A DNA stretch of 64,000 nucleotides from Mikania micrantha (Eukaryota; Streptophyta; Magnoliopsida; Asterales; Asteraceae), in assembly GCA_009363875.1 (NCBI GenBank), contig CM018683.1, positions 40,074,804 to 40,138,803 of the forward strand, given 5' to 3'. The position numbers and the translations under genes were made by a program. Under the pieces are notes generated by a model. That model had not been told where the DNA came from. It did no database searches and saw nothing but the letters and a program-made list of their open reading frames with translations. Positions within the stretch are counted from its first letter, which is position 1; each line of letters begins with the position of its first letter. Shown piece by piece: positions 22,108 to 34,629 of the stretch.

Positions 22108-25100
22108 TTATTCGTTGTTGTCGGCGTTCGACGTTGACTGTTTGAAGAGATGGGGATATTTGCGCATCATCTGATCTTCACGTTCCCATGTGAATTCAGG
22201 TCCGCGTTTCGAGTTCCATCGGACTTTAACAATCAGAATCTTACTCTGTTTGAGTTGTTTGACCTCTCGGTCCATGATCTCTACCGGTTCTTCCACGAAC
22301 CTTAGCTGTTCATCCACCTGGATCTCATCCAGTGGAACTATAAGTGTCTCATCAGATAAACATTTCTTCAGGTTCGAGACATGAAATATGTTGTGAACTC
22401 CGTCGAGTTCGGCTGGCAAGTTGAGTTGGTATGCCACTGGACAAATCCTTTTCAGGATCTCAAAAGGTCCAATACCGTGGGTTAAGTTTGCCTCATTTGC
22501 CAAAACGTATGACGCCTTTCCAGGGTGAGACTTTCAGAAGGACTTTATCTCCTACCTGAAATTCTAAAGGCTTTCGGCGTTTATCAGCATAGCTTTTTTG
22601 ACGATCGCGAGCTGCTGCCATGTGGTTTCTGATTTGCAAGATTTTCTCCGTAGTTTCGTGTACAAGTTCCGGGCCAGTGAGCTGACAGTCGCCCACTTCC
22701 GCCCAACAGATAGGCGATCGGCATTTCCTGCCATAGAGTGCCTCAAAAGGCGTTGCCTTAATGCTGGTGTGGTAGCTGTTGTTGTAGGAGAACTCCACCA
22801 ATGGTAGGTGAGTTTCCCAGCTATTTCCGAAGTCCACTACGCACGCTCGTAGCATGTCTTCAAGTGTTTGTATCGTGCGCTCGCTCTGGCCATCAGTTTG
22901 TGGGTGGTATGCTGTACTCATATCCAGCCGTGTGCCAAGCGACTTTTGCAATGATTTCCAGAAGTTAGAGGTGAATCTTGCGTCTCGATCAGAAATGATG
23001 GAAATTGGCACTCCATGTCGCGAGACCACTTCCTTGACATAGATCCTGGCTAGCTTTTCCATCTTGTCATTTTCCTTGATTGCAAGGAAATGTGCTGACT
23101 TAGTCAGTCTGTCCACAACTACCCAAATAGTGTCGCATCCACTAGGAGTACGGGGTAATTTGGTAATGAAGTCCATGGATATTTGTTCCCACTTCCACAT
23201 GGGGATCTCAGGTTGTGTGAGTAATCCAGAGGGTTTCTGGTACTCGACTTTGACTTTGGTGCAAGTTAAGCATTTTCCCACATAGGTGGCAATGTCGGCT
23301 TTCATGTGTGGCCACCAGTAAAGTATCTTCAGATCATAATACTTCTTATCAGATCCAGGGTGGATGGAATATCGGGATTTGTGAGCCTCGTCCATCACAA
23401 GGTCTCGTAAGTTTCCGTGATGTGGAACCCAGACGCGTTCCATGAAATAATGTAATCCATTGGCTTTTACCTCAAGTTGTTGCTCCATTCTCCTCAGTGA
23501 TTCTGCTGCTAGATTTTCTGCTTTAAGTGCCTCCACCTGGGCACTGCGTATCTGTTCAGGGAGATTGGGATGGATGGTAAGCTGTAAAGCTTGTACCCTC
23601 TTGGGTTTCGAAGTATTTTTCCGACTTAGGGCATCGGCCACAACGTTGGCCTTTCCCGGGTGATACTTGATAGCACACTCATAGTCGTTTAGGAGTTCGA
23701 GCCAGCGACGTTGTCACATGTTCAATTCCTTCTGCTCGAATATGTGTTGGAGACTCTTATGATCAATGTATATCGTACACTTTGTACCATACAGGTAGTG
23801 TCTCCAGATCTTAAGTGCAAATACCACGGCTCCAAGTTCCAAGTCATGGGTGGTGTAGTTTTTCTCGTGGACTTTCAGTTGTCGAGAAGTATATGCAATC
23901 ACCTTGTCTCGTTGCTTCAGCACACAGCCGAGTCCTTGTATCGAGGCATCGCAATATACTATGAAGTCATCTGTTCCCTCAGGAAGAGATAAGATAGGTG
24001 CACTACAGAGCTTCTGCTTGAGAAGTTGGAATGCATCCTCCTGTTTGTCAGTCCAGAGATTCTTCTCGTCCTTATGGGTTAAGGCTGTAAGGGGTTGGGC
24101 TATCTTTGAAAATCGTTCGATAAATCGTCGATAATAGCCTACCAAGCCTAGGAATTGCCGCACCTCAGTTGGGGTCTTTGGTGCTTCCCAGTTCTTGATT
24201 GCCTCTATCTTAGATTTATCCACATGTATTCGTTGTTCATTTACCACAAGAACCAAGAATTGGACTTCTCGAATCCAGAAGTCGCACTTTGAGAGTTTAG
24301 CGTACAACTTCTCTTGTCGCAGCAGTTCAAGAGCCAATTGAAGATGCTCTTTGTGTTCTTCCTGGGTTTTGGAGTAGATGAGAATATCATCTATGAAAAC
24401 AATGATAAACTTATCTAGGTAGGGTTTGCACACTCTATTCATGAGGTCCATGAATACTGTGGGTGCATTAGTTAGCCCAAATGGCATGACCAAAAACTCA
24501 TAATGGCCATACTGTGTGCGAAAAGCAGTCTTGGGGATATCTTCCCCTTGAATTCTCAGTTGATGGTACCCAGATCGCAGATCAATTTTAGAGTAGCAGC
24601 TTGATCCTTGTAGTTGATCGAACATATCATCGATCTGAGGTAAGGGGTAACGGTTTTTGATCGTCACTTTATTTAACTCACGGTAGTCGATGCACATACG
24701 AAACGTGCCATCCTTCTTCTTCACGAATAAGACCGGAGCTCCCCAAGGTGAGAAGCTTGGTCTGATGAAACCCTTGTCCAGCAACTCCTGCAATTGATTG
24801 GACAGTTCCTGCATCTCCGAAGGTGCAAGTCGATAAGGTGCTCGTGTGATTGGTGCTGCTCCCGGTGCAAGGTCTATGCGGAACTCCACTTGTTGAGGCG
24901 GTGGTAGTCCTGGTAGATCCTCAGGGAATACGTCGGGATAGTCGCATACGACTGGGATGTCTTCTATTCTCTTCTCCTCTTCTGTCTTGTCGGTGATAAG
25001 CGCCAGAATAGCTATGTATCCCTTTCGTAAGCATTTGTGAGCTTTCATGCACGAGATGATGTTCAGAGGAGTGTCACTCCTTTCGCCCTCGATGTCTATA

Positions 25101-26628
25101 GTTTCTCCGCCAGGGAGAGGTATGCGCACGACCTTGTCGTGGCAAATGATTTCAGCTTGGTTTTCAGACAACCAATCCATGCCCACTACGACATCAAAAC
25201 TGCCTAGTGTGACCGGCATGAGGTCAATCTTAAATTTATGGCCTGCTAGCTCTAAAGCGCATTCTCTAAGAATTTAGTCACAATCAATTTACCATCAGCT
25301 AGTTCTACTGTATATTTGACCTCTAAGGGTGTGGGGATAATGGCAAGTATCTCACTAAAATCCTTAGATATAGAACTTTTCTCAGCTCCAGTATCAAACA
25401 ACACAGATGCATAATTATCATTTAAGAGATACGTACCAGTTGTAAGGTTGGGATCGTTTCGGGCTTCCTTAGCCCCGATCACGAAGGCTCGTCCCTGCGG
25501 ACCGTTGTTGTTCCCGTTATTGTTGTTCTTCAGATGCGGGCAATCTCTCTTGAAATGCCCTGGCTTTCCACATTCGAAGCAACCCTTCGGTGCTTCAAGT
25601 TGCTGTTGTTGTGGCTGTGGGGTCTTTGTAAGTAGCTCACCCCTGCAGTCTTTGGCAAGGTGTCCACCTTTGCCACACCGTTGGCATCGGATAGAGCCAC
25701 ATTGTCCTACAACATGGTGTAATTTGCATTTGTTGCACTTGGGGTGTTTTCCAGCATAAGTTCCTGTGGTTTGAGTGGTTGGGATGGGTGGTGCATAAGC
25801 TTGGGGTGACCCAAACTTACGTTGTTGTGGTGGTGGTTGGAGAGTTGAGGTCTTGCTTAGGGTGTTATCCCATTTTCGCTTGTTGTCAGTAGGTTTGGTT
25901 ACAGCACCATGAGGTGGTAAGAGTCCCTGTGCAACAGCCGAATCAGTGAGTTTGTGGGTAAGTCGCACGACTTGTTGCATGGTGATGGGATCAGCAGCGA
26001 GCACCATGCCCTGAATTTGAGGTGGTAGTCCCTCAATGTACTTCTCTATGTGTTTGAAGGGTGGTGTTGCCATTTCCAGGCACAGATTTGCCAGCTCATA
26101 CTATCGGGCAGTGTATGCCTCAACCTCCGAACCAATCATCTTATGGTTCCAGAACTCAGTCTCAAGCTTCTGTACTTCACTGCGAGGGCAGTATTCGCGG
26201 TTCAACATTCTCTTGAAGTCATCCCAAGGTAGGACGTTGGCAGTATCGAGCCCCAGATTCTGAACGTTGGCATTCCACCACGTGAGGGCCGCTCCCTCAA
26301 AAGTTCCAGCAGCAAATTTAACTCGGTCCTCATTCCTGCAGTTACTCATAGCAAAGGCCGATTCTGCCTTTTCGATCCAGCGCAATAGTCCAATGGCGCC
26401 CTCTGTGCCGCTGAAGGAGTGAGGTTTGCAATCCAGGAACATTTTGAACGTGCAGAGAGGAGGGTTGGGGTTTGTTCCTTGGTTCAGTGGATTTTGATTA
26501 CGGGCAGCTTCCCGTGCAGCGAGTATCTCTTCTACTCGTTCGTTAATGAGTGAGTTCAGTTCAGCTTGGGTGAGGTTGATGTTTCCACGTCCTCCTGCAT
26601 TCCTGCGTCCTCCATGTCTTCCAGCCAT
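22108..26628 (-). pseudogene. gag-pol: Gypsy-II gag-pol, multiply interrupted
   Basis: Start: ATG at 26628 (MAGRHGG), just after a CTAAC and AAG acceptor-like stretch. Gag contains LDCKPHSFSGTEGAIGLLRW and knuckles CQRCGKGGHLAKDC and CFECGKPGHFKRDC. Protease FDTGAEKSS follows. Pol has YRELNKVTIKNRYPL and FIDDIL of reverse transcriptase, YCDASIQGLG of RNase H, integrase HKSRYSIHPGS...CLTCTKVK with MDFITKLP, ISDRDARF and GQSERTIQ, and a chromodomain-like tail (KVRWNSKRGPEFTWERED). Breaks: TAG at 26101-26103, a frameshift near 25250, TGA at 23714-23716, TGA at 22493-22495 (the last two at CGA Arg codons, fitting methyl-C decay) and another frameshift nearby. It is closely related to Gypsy-III, which is intact. 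Confidence 0.93.
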
Positions 26629-26906
26629 GATCTTCATAGCGAGAATAAGTGTTAGTGTTTGTCTAATGACAAATGTAGTGTGTGCAGTAGGTACTTGTAA
26701 GAAACATGCAGAGCGATCGTCTCCCACCGTCATGTGTAGTCACATGTGGTGACGATGATGACGCCATTTGCTATAGTGCGCGTAATAAGCGTGTGTGTAC
26801 AATCATGTATGTCAGTATCACAATACTAAGCACTAAGTGTTGTGTGGAGACTAATGGTTATAGACTAAGTTCACTAAATGCAAACCTAATTCGCAATAAC
26901 CGGAGT

Positions 26907-26917
26907 CTCTGATACCA
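26907..26917 (-). other. Gypsy-II primer-binding site
   Basis: Read minus, TGGTATCAGAG lies three bases after the 5' LTR end. It matches initiator-Met tRNA. The 280 bp between here and gag show no other signal. Confidence 0.93.
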
Positions 26918-26920
26918 ATC

Positions 26921-29404
26921 TGTCGCACCCCGAGAAATCCCGTCCCGAACGGGGCGCGAGCAACAACAGATTGTCAGGATCGCAGTCTCCGGCCACGCAA
27001 CGTTGAGAGACCTACATGTCTGGTTTCATACGTACATCCAATAACTTGGATAAAACAGTTTATTAAAATCAGAGTTGCGGAAGTAAAAGTTTAGGTTATC
27101 AAAACATCGTTGAAATTATAAATTGCGGAAGCATAAGATTAAACAGTTTTCAAAACGAAATAGAGTATTAGTTTGCGGAAGCGATTTAAGTTGTTAAACA
27201 ATACAATAAGTAACATAACAAAATGATAACAAATGTTTAATAGTCTAAGACACATAAGCAGATGTATGCGACTCCAGCCTAGCATCCTAATCCTCGTGCG
27301 CGTGCCTTAGCTACCTAAGAAAACATGCGAGTAAAAGGTCAACACAAAGGTTGGTGAGAGCATAGGTTTTTCATAAGCAATAAACATTCAATGTTTAAAG
27401 TAAGAGTTGTGATTTACATATCATTACGTTGCAGTATGGATTGATAGCTAGTCAATACAGTTATATTATATGCGGGGTCGTACCGAAGCTGACAGTTGTG
27501 CCTCCCGCCATGTCCATCACCAGACAATGGCAAAGTGTTGGTCAATATTTCACCCATTTTGACCTACAGTCGGGTTGGCCTCCCAGGCGCGATGGGTGGG
27601 GCTTGTCAGGCCCAAATAGTACTATTCAAGATTACCACGCTAAGCGCTACATGCTACTAACGGTCCGTGGAGTATCGCGAGGTCTTTTAGTTGTGATGTG
27701 GTCCACACATATACATATATGATAAAGCATGTCCATACGTAAATGAAATGATTTGTTGTTTGTAAAACAGTTTAGTATGCAATGTTTTCTCCCCCAAAGG
27801 TAGAAAAGTAAAAAGGGGCCGTGAACTCACCTGATAGAGTAGTTCCGGTTGTGAGTGTGTTCGCGTCTGCGAGAGCTAGCACCTGCTAGTATGCACCTAT
27901 AACCATATAGGTGTGAGTATGTGTTTTGTGGTACGTTGTATCCCATACAATTCCAAGTGTCGGTGTGCTCAACCGAGTGTGTGTGTGTGTTAACTAGTGG
28001 GACTCGACGAATCGTTAGTGACACGATTGTTGTGTTTATGTGCCTTGATGCACATAAAACACCATAATGCATTCTATGACCCTAGTCGCACGAGTTACTA
28101 TTTTTAGAAAGTTTCCAATTTAGGAAAGTGTCCGTTTTAAAACTCATTTTCACAAATCAAGGTTTCCAAATGCGTTAGAAATCATTTCTAAGCATATTCC
28201 AATGCTCAAAGTTCATCAAAACGTTTTAAAACATCAAAAGCCCTATTTTGATTTTTAAAAGTTTCTATAAATAGCAAGTTTATACAAAGCCAAATTTTTG
28301 ACAAAATCCAACATCCAAATGTGTTTCTAAACACTCCAATATGCATTTAACAATATTTAGACATGTCTAACATGTCTAGATCATTACCAATCCAAGACTT
28401 GCACATAAAAGTTTCCTTTAATGGCAAGTTTGCCCAAATCATCACCAAATCAATCCTAACTTAACCAATAATCAATCCTAACATTTCTAAGCTATAAAAT
28501 CAGCACATCCATAACAATAACATATCAAATCACCAACAAATTTGAGCACAATAACCATATGGAGTTGCATGTGGGTTTTTACCCATTGCATGTATGATCT
28601 AACATTAGGAAAACATTTAAAACTACCTTAGAAGCGTAGATTCGTGCCAGAACAGGTTCTGGAAATGACGATCTACTGGTTAGGTGGTTGCTCTAAGCTT
28701 GTGGATGAACTACAACGACTTCCTTGTGCTTCAATGGCTTCCAACTCCAAAGGATAGCTCCCAATGCTGATTTCAGAGACTTAGAGGCCTGGTTTCAGTG
28801 TGTTTGGTCGAGAGAATAGGTGAAAACTTGAAGAAGATGAGGGAAAAACTGAACAAATGAATTGGGGATGGTTTAAATAGAACTTTCGATCTGCATGGCC
28901 TTCGCATACCGCGAAGGCCGATCAAAATTTATCTTCGCGTATCGCGATGGGATTCGGGAGTCTCGACTCCCGGTTTACTTCGCGTATCGCGAGCCCTTTC
29001 GCGATGGGGTTGTCGCGTACCGCGACGGGTCCATTTACTTGTTTTTCGATTTCGATGATTCGATTTCGCTCGTACTCGATTCCTAACATTTGTCCTAAAT
29101 ATCTAACACCTGTTTAACACGTAATCATATAATAGCACATAAGTTTGATTGATAACCAACGTTCGTGAGATTCGTGTGTGTGTCTCGATAATTCCCCGAA
29201 TTATCTTTGATTGTTTGTGTTTGTCACACTTGGTTTCCAAAACCAATGTGCAATGTACGATTCGATAATTCCTCGAACTATCGTTTTGCAGTTGTGTGTG
29301 TTCAACTCATCTAATTAACATAATTAAATGAAACGCAACAAGTATGAATGTGAAATGTATAGAATGTAAGAGTTGCACTTTACCTGAAATTGCCGGGTGT
29401 CACA
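26921..29404 (-). repeat. Gypsy-II 5' LTR
   Basis: A 2,484-bp partner of 19499-21966. It ends on the plus strand with GGGTGTCACA before the target duplication CTTGG. It carries the same CG palindromes (28900-29030). Its 97- and 81-codon open frames are also found in the other LTR and are not judged genes. Confidence 0.95.
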
Positions 29405-29918
29405 CTTGGTTCCATATAAGGCCTTGTCTAGCTTGTAGACTTGGTCACTATGTAATGAATCTTCAAACCTGGGAGGTTGATTGACATACACAACTTCATT
29501 TATCACACCATGAAGAAATGAACTCTTAACATCCATCTGATAAACTTTGAACTTTTTGTAGGATGCATAGCCCAGAAAAATTCGGATTGCTTCAAGACGA
29601 GCAACCGGTGCAAATACTTTATTGTAGTCAATTCCTTCAATCTGTCTAAAACCTTGTACCACCATACGCGCTTTGTTTCTGACCACAATTCCATGATCAT
29701 AGCGTTTGGAGCGTAGAACCCATCTTGTGTCAGTGACTTTAGCACCCTTAGGTCTATCAACAAGCTGCCAAACTCCAAGCTTCTTAAATTGCAGCAACTC
29801 TTCGTGCATAGCATCTACCCATGATTCTTCTTTCAATGCTTCATTAATGGTTCTGGGTTCAACTTGGGAAATAAAACATGAATGGGCACAAAATTTTACA
29901 TCTGCAAGGTCGAGTATC
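29405..29918 (-). pseudogene. pol: Copia-III pol, N-terminal half of reverse transcriptase
   Basis: The minus strand encodes LADVKFCAHSCFISQVEP, ESWVDAMHEELLQFKKLGVW, RWVLRSKRYDHGIVVRNKAR, FAPVARLEAIRIFL and KLDKALYG, collinear with Copia-I 8190-8690. Only a few residues differ. Downstream it is cut by Gypsy-II, after which 19498-19446 continues QAPRAWYE. At the joint about four bases are missing relative to Copia-I, so the frame was broken before Gypsy-II arrived. Upstream it is cut by the Copia-II LTR at 29919, and the rest must lie beyond the window. Confidence 0.9.
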
Positions 29919-30369
29919 TGTAGATTTCTCTGGATCGATCAATGGAATTCTATTAACAATTCAATCTATGCAGAATCTAGATTAAGTCTCTATGAATCAA
30001 AGATACACAATCATTTTGATAAACATCATGTTTATTGATAAAGAAATCAGATTACAAGAAACATGAAATAAGAACACACAGTTCTTTACAATCACACTAA
30101 CTTCACACACGTTCTCTCCCTCTCTGTTCTGTCACACACCTACAAACACAGACAAACCTGCTATATATACATGACTCAACCGAACCTAGCCGAACCATTA
30201 GGTTCGCCAGACGAACCTTTAGGTTCGCTGGATGAACCTCTACATTACACATCAATAGGTTCACCGAACCTTTACAACACTTGCCTAGGTTCGTGGGCCA
30301 GACGAACCTAGCAAAACCTAACTTAACTTACATACTTTTGAAAGCAACCTATTACAAAATGACCTAACA
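29919..30369 (-). repeat. Copia-II 3' LTR
   Basis: Read minus, TAAGGGGGAGTT (polypurine tract) is followed by TGTTAGGTCA; the LTR ends AAATCTACA at 29919. Length is 451 bp. The start resembles the Copia-I LTR start (TGTTGA). It contains TATA box and AGGTTCG/CGAACCT motifs. The 5' partner is not in the window. Confidence 0.85.
30163..30310 (-). promoter_or_regulatory. Copia-II LTR promoter: AGGTTCG/CGAACCT cluster plus TATA box
   Basis: Read minus, at least eight AGGTTCG or CGAACCT half-sites, several as inverted pairs (AGGTTCGTCTGGCGAACCT), lead directly into GTATATATAG. This is the same design as in Copia-I, with a different flank around the shared core TTCG...CGAA. Confidence 0.6.
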
Positions 30370-31229
30370 AACTCCCCCTTAATAGTTTCTTCAAAATCTT
30401 CAACATCTTGATCTTCAACCTTCAATCTGAGCCCACTCGACGATTGATCTTGACAAACATTATCTTCAGCATGAATAATCACTGACTTTGGAATCTTTGA
30501 TAAACGTTCAGCTTCAATCTTTGCATCTCTATCATCAATCTTTTTCTGCAATGCCATTAACTCAACATACAGATAATTCACATCTTCCCAATTGCATCTA
30601 GAATGAATTCCCAAAGTGTAACACATCCTTGCTAAAGTTTGAAATTGCAAAGCCATATCTTTATAACTCACACCAACATCATGATATCCTTTAGTTGCAT
30701 AAATTTCAGCTTCATTAAGAAGATCAATGTCTTGTTTTGAACAATTTACCAACCAAACAGGATCAAGCAATCTTATAACTCTCCATTTCTCATTTTCTTT
30801 CAATAAAATAACTGCTTCAGAAGATTTTTCATCATAGAACCAAAACGTGAAATAAGAATTCCAATTTTGTTCTATCTTTCTCAATCTTGGTCTAGAATAA
30901 ACCTTTGGCTTTGGATACACATAAGAGATGCTTCAGCACTGAAAATTGAGGAACCAACCAATTCCATCCTATCTTTGCTTCCTTTTTCAACACCTTTTCA
31001 AATCTTTCGTTATGTTCAGTCTGAATAGGCTTGATCATTCTCAGTCTTGACAACTGCATGCATTCAAATGAAGGTAAAGACATAAGATCATAAGCTTTTC
31101 CAAAATACTAACATCCATCTGTTCTCTTCACCACATAACATCCTCTATTCTTCAAAACTCCTGGAATGTTGTGAAAGTATCCATAACTCACAATTCTTCC
31201 ACGCATCTTGGATTTAGATCCAATCTTGA
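30318..31229 (-). pseudogene. Copia-II extra ORF, C-terminal part
   Basis: Aligns with the C-terminal region of the Copia-I extra ORF: YGYFHNIPGV with YVVKRTDG, then FWFYDEKSSEAVILLKENEKW and DPVWLVNCSKQDID, against WWYYDGRTGEAVIVLCKDKQW and EPMWLTNLSHKDVI in Copia-I. A frameshift near 30900 and a TAG around 31110 break it. There is no stop before the LTR: the frame runs through the polypurine tract and ends inside the LTR at 30318. The conservation between two diverged elements says this region was under selection as protein. Confidence 0.75.
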
Positions 31230-31407
31230 TGTAACAACCGAAGATTTAGCACATTTGATCGCGCATGTAATTCACTTTGATTTGACAATTGTAATTATTA
31301 TAGATTGAAAGTATGCGAGAAATGATGAACGTGGGTGAAAACCATGCGCAAAACGGAGTCCTGGATTGTTCGGAAATGGAAAACGAAGAAAAATTTCTAA
31401 GTATTGA

Positions 31408-31550
31408 ACTTCTGGACTCGTCGCGGTACGCTAAGGACGGGATGAAGGTTCTCAGCGATACACGATGGAACAAAATTTCTGAGATTCTTCCGGATTTCTT
31501 CGCGGTACGCGAAGCTTTTTTTTGCTTTTTGTCGCGGTACGCGACGGGTG
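31408..31550 (+). promoter_or_regulatory. CGCG palindromes in the solo LTR
   Basis: GTCGCGGTACGC, CTTCGCGGTACGCGAAG and GTCGCGGTACGCGAC lie within about 140 bp. The last is the same 15-mer found in the Gypsy-II LTR. I see no convincing TATA box directly after them. Confidence 0.5.
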
Positions 31551-32567
31551 GAATTCGACTTTTAGTTGATAAAATCATCAGATTAACATGCAGCAGTTAT
31601 TTTTCTTTCTTCTTCGAACTCAGAATTCCAAACCACCATCTGATCAATTTTTGAGCAGAAAAATCTTGATTTCAAGGCATATGAACATCATAAACGAGCT
31701 GGGGATAGTCGCTACAACATCGGATCATCAGTTTTCGATCGAAAATCCATCTGAACAGGTATTGATTCGATTTCTTCTACTAGTTTGATAATAGTTGGAT
31801 TAGATTTAATATTGGATTATTATTTAGTGGTTATTATGGTTGATTGAGAATATTAAACGAGAATAAACATGCGGGTTGTTGTCATGATCAAGATCCTCTT
31901 GATATGTATGACATCAGTTAAGATGATCTTAACACATGTGAATGGATTAATGAATTTTATGGGTGTGTGTATAAACATGAGTTTGGTATGATCATATATC
32001 ATGTGATCATGAAACTTGTGCGAACATTAGTACAATTAAAGGATTATGAGTATGGTTAGAGTTGAGAAAGGAAGCAAAGTAATGTTTTATACAATTATGG
32101 GTGATATGATTGGGTATGAGGATTGATGTGAATTACCAAGGACATTGGTATGATTGAAAGAAAGTAAATGAGTCTTATGTGAATGAGAGTAAGGTAAAGT
32201 ATGAATGTCAAGTATGGGTGAAAGTGGTTAGGATAAGTCATGTGTGTAAAGACACGGTTTAATTTAACCACTAGCCCTATTAGGTTTATATAAGAATGCT
32301 TGAATTATGTGTTAAAGTAATAATGTTATACAGGTTATTAACAATTCCTAAAGCCGAGGCTAGTTGGGAATTTACTGTAAGTCAAGCTTTGGATTAAAGT
32401 GAGTTCTTTGTAGCCCTATTTTAAATGTTTTATCATTTTGGGCTGATATGCATGTTATAAAGTTATTGTATGAAAGTGATTTTAACCTGATTAAGGTCAG
32501 GTAAAGGATGTTTCCAGATAAAAGAATGTTTTAACATAAAGAATGTTTTCAGGTAAAGCATGTTTTA

Positions 32568-32820
32568 AATCTCAACTGCGGTTGAGAAGTAAATATTTTT
32601 AAGAGTCTCAGCTGAGGTGTAAAGAATGTTTAAAGTCTTAACTCTGGTTGATTAACAATTGATTTCAAGAGTCTCAGCTGAGATGTAAAGAATGTTTTAA
32701 GTCTCAACTGCGGTTGAGAAGTAAATGATTTTAAGAGTTTCAGCTGAGATGTAAAGAATGTTTTAAGTCTCAACGGTGGTTGAGAAAGAAATGATTTTTT
32801 TAAGAGACTCGGCCGAGGTC
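32568..32820 (+). repeat. Tandem repeat of about 65 bp made of two palindromes
   Basis: About four units, each with CTCAACTGCGGTTGAG and then TCTCAGCTGAGA, separated by AT-rich linkers (TAAAGAATGTTTTAA). Units are diverged but the palindromic halves are the best-kept parts. Confidence 0.75.
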
Positions 32821-33468
32821 AAGGAGGAAATGTGGTTTTGCCAGCTGCGGTTGGGCAGAACTTGAGCACTGCGGTGCGAGGAATTGTTTATGATTATGAT
32901 GGTTTAAATGATTTAAACCATGTTATGGATATGAATGATGTATGTAAAGAAGTCTTGTACCGGTATGAGCCGTCAACTTCGGTTGATGGTTAAAGAGTCT
33001 TGTGGAAACACAAGCCTGACGACTGTGTGTCGCCAGTTGAGGAAATCTTATGCATGTATGAGTTATCGACTTCGGGTTGATAGTTATAGAGTCTTGTGCT
33101 GCACAAGCTTGTTGACTTCGGTTAGCAGCGAAAGGCTAATGTTCTATGTACAGTATGTTTGATGTTTTGATGATATGTATGTTATATAAAGATATGAATG
33201 AGTAAAGATTTTTATAATAAGTTAACTTAGAACTCACCAGCGAAAGCTGACTTGTTTTAGCATGCATGTCAGGTTGAGCAAGTTTTGATAAGGATATGAT
33301 GGCTCGTGGCATGACATGAGGACTACCTATTTAAGAGCTGGCATTCCTATTAAGAATAAATGTTATGTTATGATTTCCGCTGCTATAGTATACGACTATT
33401 GTATGGTTTAAGAGCTATGCTTTTGATGTTTAACCAACCGATGGAGTCCCAGGGAATGGGGCCTCTCA

Positions 33469-34580
33469 CTTGAACCTTGAAAACTGTCTTGATTGATTTT
33501 CTTGAACTAATTCATTATATACTTCAATCACCTATTTAAAAATCATCCAATGATCAATGATATACTTTTGTTCTTCTTGATTTTCACTCCAAACATCCAT
33601 ATGTGTCTTGATCTTCACTGTATCACTTGTTGTGCTTTGAACTTTCCTATGAACTCCAATATCAAAAATTTTCTTCAAAGTCTGTAGGTAATACAAATTT
33701 TCATCAATATATTCATCATGCTCAAATTCAAATGAATGATCTGATTCTCCAACTTTCATCTTTCCAGAAACATTTGCATTTTGTAACTCATTGACTTTTA
33801 CTCCAAACAACATAACAAGATCTTCTTTAGTGTATCCATATTCAATCTCTCCTTCTTCTAATTCTCTAACTTTACTGAATTCACCAATTATCCTTTGTAG
33901 TTCTCCATCAACAGCTTGTTTGAATAAATTTGCAAATGTTGGTAAAGAATAATCAACAACTAACTTTGGATACTAAAATTCTGTGATTTCTTCTAGCTCC
34001 ATATTTTCACAATCATTTGCTTTATCAGTAGTAACAGAAGAGACATGATTTGCATCAAAAGAAATTCCTGATGGTTTGTAAATCACTATAGCTCCAGTTA
34101 TGGAATTCAATCCACTTGAACCACCAACTCCAGTTACATCACTATCATCATCTCTATCATCATCATTAAATGCATTAAAACTGGATTAGAATCTTCATAA
34201 TCAACCTTTTCTTCCTCCTCTTCATCATCAATGTTTACATAAACAGGATCAACATCAGCACCTTCAGAAATATGACCTCCTTAAGTATCTACAGCCTGAG
34301 TCTCAGAATGAACAACTTTGTCTTGAATCTCATTAATCCTTTGCTGCAACATCTGATTCTCTTTCTTTAAATCAACAATCTTATCATTCTGTTCTTTAGC
34401 CAATCTTTCCAATGATACAATCCTTTCATTCATCATCTTCTTGTCTTGTAAATCTTCTTCTCTCCACTTCTGTAATTGATTAATCTGACTTCTCATCATT
34501 TCCAAATCAGTTTGAATTGAAGTAGATTGTTTTTCAGTCTCAGCTTTCTCCTTCTACTTCTTGTATTTATCAAATTCTTG
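33469..34580 (-). pseudogene. Copia-II extra ORF, middle part
   Basis: Read minus, a coiled coil is visible in 34505-34281 (MMRSQINQLQKWREEDLQDK and SLERLAKEQNDKIVDLKKEN), followed by an acidic Glu/Asp run and, after stops, by the stretch 33813-33532. Position and composition match the coiled-coil and acidic centre of the Copia-I protein; sequence identity is low. Several stops and shifts. Confidence 0.6.
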
Positions 34581-34629
34581 TGTGACAATTCGACTTTTCA
34601 CACTAACCTTGTTAACGGGAGTTGGTGCT

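Larger units (their letters stand above)
19499..29404 (-). mobile_element. Gypsy-II: complete but decayed Ty3/Gypsy (Tekay/Del) element
   Basis: A 9,906-bp insertion in Copia-III reverse transcriptase, with target duplication CTTGG (19494-19498 and 29405-29409), LTRs of 2,468 and 2,484 bp, an initiator-Met primer-binding site and a polypurine region. It encodes gag and pol in the Gypsy order (reverse transcriptase, RNase H, integrase, chromodomain-like tail). The LTRs differ by several percent (about 7 in the first 150 bases). Unlike Gypsy-III and IV it has no ORF between the primer-binding site and gag (only about 280 bp). Confidence 0.95.
31230..33468 (+). mobile_element. Solo LTR, probably Gypsy
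   Basis: A 2,239-bp insertion in the Copia-II extra ORF. It starts TGTAACAACC, ends GGGGCCTCTCA and is flanked by CTTGA (31225-31229 and 33469-33473). Orientation is taken as plus from the order of features shared with the Gypsy-III LTR. There is no internal region, so it is a product of LTR-LTR recombination. Open frames within it match nothing. Confidence 0.82.

Noticed and set aside
31313..31654. 113-codon ORF in the solo LTR
   Set aside because: Inside the LTR, crossing the CGCG palindromes; no similarity to any protein I know and no homologue in the window.
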